A DNA stretch of 64,000 nucleotides from Hofstenia miamia (taxonomy: Eukaryota; Xenacoelomorpha; Acoela; Hofsteniidae). The DNA lies in the NCBI GenBank assembly GCA_900660155.1, contig CABFPE010000348.1:47264-111263 (forward strand), read 5' to 3'. The notes below the pieces were generated by a model. That model was not told the DNA's origin. It saw only the letters and a program-made list of their open reading frames with translations, and did no database searches. The translations under genes and the position numbers were made by a program. Every line of letters begins with the position of its first letter. Position 1 is the stretch's first letter. This document shows positions 40,318 through 48,254 of this stretch, piece by piece.

Positions 40318-41200
40318 AAAACATGCCTCAGAACCTTACTTTGACTTTTTATTACACCAATAATTAATATATATATATAATAAGTGGAACAGGTCGCTCC
40401 ATGGAGCAAGATGGCGCTGGTAAGTCAGTAAGGTATGGGGCAAGATTTTTCTAACAAGAACTGCCAATTTTAGATCACACTTGATAAAACTTTGATTCAC
40501 TTGAAAAATTTTTAAGTTCAATTATCATGCATTTCCAACTCTTAACGAAATTAGATTCCATTCAACAACACCAGCAAGATCTTTTTGATCTCATCTGTCG
40601 TCAATAGGCTCTGCAATGATCCTTGCAAAAATATTTTGCATAAAATATTCGCATTATAGAGTTAAAATTTGTTATTTGGCTATTAATAATAATTTAAATA
40701 TATATATTAGATTGCTATTGGCAGTAATAGTAGAGATGGCATTTGAAAAATAATTCTGTATCTTCTAGACAGTTATGATTCAAAATATTTGGCAATGGTG
40801 GTGTGGTGCTGTGCTATGAAAATTGTCCTGGGCAATAAGATGTCGCAAGTAGTTTTTGGAGTGAGAATTGTTTGAGTAGGGGAATGTGGGGTAGTGTACT
40901 GCGGCCATAGCCACGGCCAGAGACTTGCTGTTAGCAGGCAATAGCCACTGCCAACGCCCTGCTTTGGCAACAGAATCACGGCCAACAGCTGACTTCGTCC
41001 AAAGGTTTTTTTTACAGACAAAATTTCGACTAAGATTGATTTTTGAACATTATGGTGAACTGGTTATTTTCATGTTTTTTATTTGTATTTTTGTTTTTAA
41101 AACTTATTCGCTTTGAAAATTGCAGTATTCCACTTAGTAGTAATAAAAAACGCTGACTACGGCAAAAAAAATCACGGCTCCTTAACGACTACAGCTAAGA
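40318..41200. repeat. 883-bp block, second copy
   Basis: Identical partner of 39434-40316. The sequence continues into unique DNA at 41201 (AATTGTAGCCAACAGCCGGC), which carries related ACGGC/CAGCCGGC words, so a real repeat-like element may span about 39.1-41.4 kb once the duplicate is removed. Confidence 0.85.
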
Positions 41201-42197
41201 AATTGTAGCCAACAGCCGGCCAAGGTCAAACTTCATATTGCATGGCTGGCTAGGACCAAAAAATAGTGTTGGCTGTAGAATATAAATCTTGGCACAATAT
41301 GGCGCAGACGTCAGCACCTGGAAATGGGGCAAGGCAGAAAATCTGTGGGGTAGTGGGTGGAGTAGGTTAGGTCGCAAAAATCTGCCCCACCTCCATGTCT
41401 GATGAGTGCATTGTTTTTAAAACAAAAATGAATGATAAATCGCATAAATTTGCATTAATCTTGGTAAAGACATTTTTGCAATTCATAGATCGTACACTCG
41501 CCTCCGAACCCAATCATATCCAACTAATCTGAATTTTACTCTATACTTAAAAAATATTACAAATTACTTACATTTTCGGTTTCCAAATGCTGATCAATTA
41601 AGAATACCCAATCATATCTTGCAAATGCATGGAAATATAATTAATAAATTCATTGTTTTTTAAAATAATATAAAAAAAAATATTTAAAAAATTGAATTTA
41701 CCTTTAACTAAATTTTTTCTGTTTGTTGTTGTAAGTTGATGCCATTTAGCGTCTTGTTGAAAATTATTATAATTCTAAATAAATTCACAAATAATATTTA
41801 ATTGAAAGTTCTAAATTATAGAATTATGCAGTAATATACATGTGCATATCAAAAATGTATAGGTAACTGATCAGCATTTCTTGCTAGTGAAGCGAGTTCA
41901 GCTGTGTTGTTGAATCTAAATAAACTTAATCTTTTAGAAATTGATCAGTAGGGGTTAATAGCGTACTACAAGTAGAGTGAACCAAAATTCTGCATTCTAT
42001 GTGGAGAACAAGCATGTACTTCCAAAGATCTTTTTTATGACTCCACATAATAAAACCAGTGCAAAGTACTAAAACATATATATTACTATAGCAAGTCAAA
42101 TGATAAGGTGCATAGTAAAAGGTTCAAACCAAAAAATTCTTCATCACCTTAAGTCGATGTACATGTATATAATTTTTATATATGTTACTCCTATTTC
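41201..42197. other. Non-coding stretch
   Basis: The first 190 bases continue the CAGCCGGCC-type words of the preceding block; the rest is AT-rich with no recognised feature. Confidence 0.55.
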
Positions 42198-42958
42198 CAG
42201 GGGTGCACTGCTTAAGAGAAATGGTGGGAGGGACGCAAATATTGTTTTTGCAAAATGACTGTAATCACGGACTGGAGATTTGCAATAATATGAATGCACT
42301 TCGAAGCAGGCTTGAATTTGGTGTACGTAATCAATTAAAGAATTTAACACTTCTCTAAGCTTTTTAAAAGTTTCGTGTTTGATAATTGTTAAAGTTACAT
42401 TCAAATAAAATATAATAAACAATCATTTTTCTACATTTCAAAATCAATTGCGAGACATAGTCTTTGAACTGCAGAATGTAAACCTACAATAGCACAAATA
42501 TAGATTTAAATATTTTTTTTGAAATGTAGCATTTGCTTCGAAGCGAATGTAATAATTGTAGCGCCGCAAAAGTGAAAGGATATTGAGATATTCAGTATTT
42601 TAAAAGCTTGGATACAATTTGAAACAATATCCTACTTGCCTCTTACGATTTTTGTAGTGCAAATCACCAGGCCGTGATTAAAGCAATGTAAACTAGGGTT
42701 GTTGTGAATGCACAGTGGTAGTCAATGTTAGTTGAGAATAGGAGGCGATTAATTCCTCTATAATCACTAGCAAACAATTGCAATATAAAAAATGTGAAAA
42801 ATTGCAAGAACACAACTAAACAAACAGAATATATTGCTGTGAACACCTTCTAATTGCATATAACCAAGGGCTTCTAAAACTACTCTAGATAACAAAGTTT
42901 CATAATAATCTAATAGGCCTTCCAGAACACCTCCCGGTTTCTCAAGTGAGCAGCCCTG
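42198..42958. mobile_element. hAT-like non-autonomous element
   Basis: The left end CAGGGGTGCACTGCTTAAGA and the right end, read in reverse complement, CAGGGCTGCTCACTTGAGA form imperfect terminal repeats of about 30 bp that both continue into GAGAAA...GGGAGG. CAGGG termini are usual for hAT transposons. There is no coding capacity. I could not confirm an 8-bp target duplication (flanks ATTTC and TATTT are only partly alike). MITE family 1, copy B lies inside it. Confidence 0.5.
42262..42680. mobile_element. TIR MITE, family 1, copy B (nested)
   Basis: Ends TAATCACGGACTGGAGATTT (left) and the reverse complement of CACCAGGCCGTGATTA (right), matching copy A at 1493-2068. Shared internal blocks, in the same order, include ACTTCG..., AAAGAATT, AATAAACAATCAT, TTTCAAAAT, CAAATATAGAT and GAAATGTAGC. 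At 419 bp it is shorter than copy A. Confidence 0.7.
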
Positions 42959-43741
42959 TATTTAGAAGCCCTTGCATATAACGCTTCTGGTAAGTCTTTG
43001 AATTTGACAAATAAATTCACTTAAATATTTTCAAAGGGCATATTAAGCTACGGCTAAGTCTTTCGCAAGTTGCTTTCGTAAATTACTTTCAAATTTATTG
43101 ATGCACTATTTAAAATGGGTTGCACCTAAAAATAAAAAATACGATTTTTATTTAATGTTATGCAAGTTTTCATTTCAATGATCGATTATATGCAAAAGTA
43201 GACATAAAGTATGCATAAATATGTTTTTGAAATATTGTAGACTTACAAAGGCAATATGATGTCAAAAAAGTCCCAATACGTAGATTGTGTCAGACGTCTT
43301 CATAAGGGTTAATTAATGAACGTTTCAAAATTTGTTTGTGAAACTTAATGCAAGCAAATTGAATTTTTTATCTCTTTCCGGTATTGATGTTAAACTTAGG
43401 AAGCCTGATTAAATTTTATTGCAATAATTCATTGATTATCTCAACAGTTATCCAGGAAATGTGGTGCAGAGCACCCTAAGCACATCTTTGAGTTATAATT
43501 CTAAGCATTGCTTCCTAAATCCTAAGTTTACCTACATTGTGAAAATATTTTCTTTCAATATCAATGCCTTAAGGTCTATGTTAAGTTGAAACCAGGATGC
43601 AGTGAATACCAATATAACCAGGTACGCAATTCAAAATGCTCACATATGTGTAATCGATGATTTACCAAATATATATATTTGCTTAAGGAAGATTTTAAAT
43701 GCTTTTTAAAAGGTTTTAATTTTTCAATTATTTCAATTTCC
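42959..43741. other. Non-coding stretch
   Basis: AT-rich; I see nothing to annotate. Confidence 0.55.
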
Positions 43742-44367
43742 TTAACACTAGAACTCCGAAAATTTAATACACCCTTTAATTCCTAATCCGGTCATAAATG
43801 ACCAGTATTTGTGTAGCATTTATTACGGTGAGATTTATACAGGCATTCAGGTTCATATTTAATAAACACTGCTACTGCTATCTGATGCAATATCCCACAT
43901 AATTTGATTAAGAGCCCGTTTTGCTGCTTCTCTTGCCACTAATTTTTAACTAAAATGATCAAAACTGTTAAAAACATGCTCAATATAAAGTATATTACTC
44001 CATAAATTAGGCGCGTACCTAGGGGGGTCGTTGGGTGCGAACGACCCCCTTTTTAGATGACCTGCCCTTTTTGGAATTAAAGTTACACCCCTAATAAACC
44101 ATATTTGTTATTCCACGTGCGTGGTGTTATGAAATTTTCATAATTATATTATATGTATTACATTACTGAACCATGATTGTTCATATACACATCACTAGAA
44201 AAAAAACTTTTTCATTTTTTGTAAAAAAAGAATACAAATGCCCTTTTCAGAAAAATCCGACCCCCTTATAAATTGCTAGGTACGCGCCTGTAAGTATAAC
44301 TACACAAACGCATGCACTAAATGTTTAGTCTGGGTCACAAATGACCGGTTCGGAGTTCTAGTGTTAA
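43742..44367. mobile_element. piggyBac-type MITE with TTAA target
   Basis: The element runs 43746-44363 between TTAA at 43742-43745 and TTAA at 44364-44367. Both ends read CACTAGAACTCCGAA in inverted orientation (15 of 15). Near each end is a palindrome, GGTCATAAATGACC (43790) and GGTCACAAATGACC (44333). TTAA duplication and CACTAGAA-type ends are the pattern of piggyBac superfamily MITEs. A second MITE (44008-44290) is nested inside, so the original element was about 335 bp. It has no coding capacity. Confidence 0.85.
44008..44290 (+). mobile_element. MITE, family 2 (AGGCGCGTACCTAG ends), nested
   Basis: Left end AGGCGCGTACCTAG and right end CTAGGTACGCGCCTG form a 14-bp inverted repeat. The interior includes CCACGTGCGTGGTGTTATGA and GGGTCGTTGGGTGCGAACGA. 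An inverted relative lies 450 bp away (44738-44967). Superfamily not determined; no clear target duplication seen. Confidence 0.75.
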
Positions 44368-44737
44368 GTATAGCAAATTCCAGGTTTGAATTGCACATCA
44401 ATGAAAGATCCCTTTAAAACGTTTTCTTATACTTAACACATGTAAAAAGTATTGATTTTTAATTCTGTTTATTTTAATCACATTATTGGGTGGTAGGTTT
44501 TGCTTAGTCTGCATAAAACAACAGTCAAGAATCAAGTAATAATATGAATGGAATTTAGGACATAATTCATTATGATTTGCCTTAAAAATAATTCAATGAT
44601 TGCGCCACAGCAAGCAGACCCTTAATGCTGTACCTACGTTCAATCAAATGATTATATCATATCTGTTCTCTTAAAATCATTTAGATTTAGCTAGCAAACC
44701 AAGCAGTCCGTTCATTTCTTTGCATTGCAACACTCTT

Positions 44738-44967
44738 CAGGCGCGTACCTAGCAATTTATAAGGGGTCGGATTTTTCTGAAAAGGGCATTTCTATTCTGT
44801 TTTTAAAAAAATGAAGAAGTTATTTTTCTAGTGATGTGTATATTAACAATCATGGTTCAGTAATGTAATACATATAATATAAAATATGAAAATTTTATAA
44901 CACCACGCACGTGGAATAACAAATATGGTTTACCAAAAGGGCAGTTCATCTAAAAAGGGGGGTCGTT
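44738..44967 (-). mobile_element. MITE, family 2, second copy (one end lost)
   Basis: Starts with CAGGCGCGTACCTAGCAATT and runs as the reverse complement of 44008-44290 until GGGGGGTCGTT, where similarity stops before the other terminus. With the first copy it forms an inverted pair about 450 bp apart. Confidence 0.75.
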
Positions 44968-45187
44968 CTGGCAGTGCCAGAACAGAATATATTTGGGAAA
45001 ATGTTTATTTCACATTTTTTATTCCATAGATTCCTTGTAGAAATTCTTAAATATAAATAGCCATTTGTTTTTCTCCGATAGATATTAGAAAATTTATTGA
45101 AATTGCAGATCAAAGATGAATTTTCCTAATAATGCGCACCTAAATATTTATTTGAAAATAACATTTAACTTGGATCATTTAAGAGTG

Positions 45188-46010
45188 ATATCCCCGACAA
45201 AAACCAACTGTCATAAATGCATCCTAACTCACCATATGATGTCACAGGTGTCTGATATTCTATAGAGGCGCTTTTACGTTTCTGATGTTCTAGAGATGTC
45301 TCATTAGTTTATCGCTGATACATCTCATGAGATTACATTGAGATGCCATTTTGCCATTTCAGGCTTAATGTTTAATTCAGCAATGTAAGAATAATTTATG
45401 CAAAGTGTCAGCAATATCTTTGAATGTTTGAAAATTAGTAAAACTGCTTTTTATATTCTTTTATGTTGCATCAAAAGATTATTATTTCTACTTTTTTCAA
45501 AATTAAAATGATTAATTTCAATTTATTATTGCCAAAATTATGACCAAATTTCTATCAATCATATTGAGTAAATTAGTAATTACATGTCTTGTACTGTAAT
45601 GCATTGTCCATACAAGCAGTATTGTGTCATATTATAATGCTATTCCTTTGTTGTATAGTTTATTCATTGCTCTTTAATAAATTTGCTAATGATGAACTGT
45701 TATATGGACTTAAAATGCACTGACATAATGTAATTTGCTGCTATAAATGATGTTGCTGTGACATTCATTAACCTATCTATTTTTTACATTCTCAAAGTAT
45801 CTCATTACAATAAAATCTCAAACCCATCTGCTGAGACAACCTAAGAACATATGGTTTCTCAATGAGACATTCTAGAGATATTATTTTGGATGGACATTAA
45901 GACAGATTTTGGATAATTTTATTATGCATTGTGATGCCTTGTGATATTGCTAGGATGGCAATTATGTTTTGAGGATATCGTGGGGACTTCTCAATTTTGT
46001 CTGGGAATAT
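45188..46010. mobile_element. Long-inverted-repeat (foldback-like) element
   Basis: The left end GATATCCCCGACAAAAACC pairs with the right end, which in reverse complement reads ATATTCCCAGACAAAATTG. Further in, CTAGAGATGTCTCATT (about 45286) pairs with reverse-complemented CTAGAATGTCTCATT (about 45860), and both arms carry CATCCTA...ATCACA blocks. The arms are imperfect and interrupted. There is no coding frame. Boundaries are estimated. Confidence 0.45.
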
Positions 46011-46574
46011 TTTGAAATAAATTATGCACTCACATTGAGGCCAGTTTCACATCGTTGAACAAATCCAGTTTACTAGAATTATTAAATTTTAAAAACTTTG
46101 AGCAATATAAATGTAATTATCCTCAGCTGTTATTTTCTGATTTAAATTTCTACTCCAATTTTCTCAATCTTGAAAAACTTTGTAATTAATCTCAAGTTTG
46201 CTACCATTGTCATGGCTCCAATTGTAAATCACAAAATTCTTATTCTATTTTTTGAAATGCATGATTTGTTGACTGCCTTAACTGAGATTTGTAATTATTT
46301 GATTTAATACAAACTATTTAAGTTTGAGCAGCCTCTGCAGAACAATTATTTTCTGTTTAAAGAAAACAAATTCAATAACAGCCGATTAGAGGAGAAAAAA
46401 CTACAGAAATCATTAACTATTTTTTTCTTGAAAATGACTTACTAAAAGAACTGCAGAACTAATCTTATTTCTATAATTATAATATGATTAACGATAAATT
46501 TTGTCTCATGCATTTCAAATACGAATAAATTTTTCATGGTTTATTACTTATATTAATTTTGTTACCTAAAAAAA
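46011..46574. other. Non-coding stretch
   Basis: AT-rich; I see nothing to annotate. Confidence 0.5.
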
Positions 46575-46925
46575 TTGTTGACTATCTTTTGATTGCACGA
46601 GCCACCACTGGATCTAAGCAGGATATAGCTACAAATTTATTAGAATCTAGGGACTCTCTCCATTTTTCAGTAGCATTCGCTAGTTAATCAGTTGAGAAAT
46701 TTTTGCGAAATCCAATTTGCATGTTTGATAATAAATTATACTTATTTAAATGTTTCATTGTATGATTGCGCAATAATTCTTGGAATGTTTTGCTTTTTGC
46801 ATAAGTAGTTGAAATTTGCCGATAATTAGTGGCAATTGATGGATCGTTTCTTTTGAAAAGAGGATTAAATTTAAGCGATTTGCAATGATATCTTCAATAG
46901 TTTTATGAACCCAGGAGGGAATGCT
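46575..46925 (-). pseudogene. LINE (non-LTR) reverse transcriptase fragment
   Basis: Minus-strand remnant of a non-LTR retrotransposon RT of the Jockey/CR1 type. It reads NPLFKRNDPSIATNYRQIS (equivalent to the PIFKKGDPS-NYRPIS motif), then TFQELLRNHTMKHLN, then NMQIGFRKNFSTD (equivalent to QFGFRKNHST), then KFVAISCLD, whose Asp is at the first catalytic position of the RT palm. One TAG/TAA-type stop follows FSTD. The upstream part has stops and a shifted frame, and the YADD region is missing. It is a dead 5'- and 3'-truncated copy, moderately old. A LINE was therefore once active in this genome. Confidence 0.75.
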
Positions 46926-47138
46926 TGAATTCGATGAATGACCTACGCCATTTAATGTTCGAAGCATTTCTAGCGTTTTTAAATGAGGGCAAATTCTTGA
47001 TGGTTCGAAAATTCATAAAATGTTTATAAGCTTTGTTCTTTTCGCGATAAGCTTTGTTTATTCAATGATTTGTTTTGTTCCATTTCACAATAAGCTTTGT
47101 TCTTTTTACTCTCTGTATACTACCATTAGTAAATATGC

Positions 47139-47246
47139 TTGGAAAATTTGGCAAGTAATTGCCAAATATTTGGATAAAACTGTACATTTTTTTGTAAATT
47201 GGAACTTTCCAAATATTTGGCAAATATTTGCCAAATAATTTCCAAG
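47139..47246. repeat. Small palindromic element
   Basis: CTTGGAAAATTTGGCAAGTA on the left pairs with the reverse complement of the right end (CTTGGAAATTATTTGGCAAA). Tandem TTTGCCAAATA-type words fill both arms around a T-rich centre. It is about 108 bp and would fold into a long hairpin. Confidence 0.65.
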
Positions 47247-47329
47247 GTATTCTTATTTGAAAAATTTGTACATTCCTTAAATTACAGCTTCTTTAATGAA
47301 ATATATTTTTAAAATCCATATAACGCAAT

Positions 47330-47330
<1 letters not shown>

Positions 47331-47365
<35 letters not shown>

Positions 47366-47378
47366 TGTGTGTGTGTGT
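47331..47378. repeat. Compound (AT)n(GT)n microsatellite
   Basis: AT repeats run directly into about seven GT repeats. Confidence 0.9.
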
Positions 47379-48254
47379 TCATGCATGNCATGAAATAGTT
47401 TAGCAGAATTATAAATGCTTAAATTGTAATGCATTTTGAGCACATTTTTATGGAATATAAGCAAACGAAATTGGTTTAACTGCTGTCTCATTAAAGTAAA
47501 TTTCAAATATTGACTGACTTGTCAATGCTTTCTTCCTATTTGAAGTTTTTTGAAACCCTTAGAACAATGTTCAATTTCAATTGATAGTGTGACCAGCATT
47601 TTGAAGCCTCAATAACATTTTAAGTATTTTCTTGCTTTTGAATAAAGCACGAGTGTGTTATAAAGCTCTAGATAGATGCTAGTATCAAAACTTTGATATA
47701 AAACCAACCAGAGGCCGATTAATCACAAAACATGCTCTATTAGACCAATTATTTGGTAATAGAAATTTATAGCACTAACAGAAGAAGACGTAGCCATAAT
47801 CTCAGTTACTGCATAGGCCTACATAGTCATTATTGGAATGACACTGAAAATGAGTTTGTAAGCTTGTAGGCAAGTTTGAGTCTTGAGATATTGGTCAGCA
47901 AACTGTATCAAATAAACTTTTCAGCAAACTGTGTTAGGCTGGGTCTGACAATTTCAATAAAAGTTTCTAGGGCTGGTTGGTTCAGGCTTTGGCTTGGGAA
48001 ATTTACATCTTCAGAAATGTGATTGATAATATTCTAAGATATATTTCTATTTTTTGTTGGGTTAAAGACAATTTATTGTTCGTAGCTCACTAGCTAATGA
48101 AGAAATTTTAAGAACTTTCTACTGCATTATTATTTTAAAATTACGAATGGCTATAATTAGATTTCTATCATAATCTCAACTAACATACCTTTAATTTAAT
48201 ATTTTGTAATAGGTCATTAAAATATTTTAGTGATAGCTTTCACAATAATATCCC

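Larger units (their letters stand above)
46926..48254. other. Non-coding stretch upstream of the F-box gene
   Basis: Contains three AAGCTTTGTT(C)TTT-type repeats at about 47028-47112, a palindromic element at 47139-47246, an AT/GT compound microsatellite at 47331-47378 and a single N at 47388. No clear promoter element stands out before the F-box start codon. Confidence 0.5.

Noticed and set aside
39889-41116. Paired frames on both strands at 39889-40232 and 40773-41116
   Set aside because: They are the same sequence repeated by the 883-bp assembly duplication, and no domain is recognised in any of them.
46755-46967. Stand-alone 70-codon minus-strand gene
   Set aside because: Shifted frame of the LINE reverse-transcriptase fragment.
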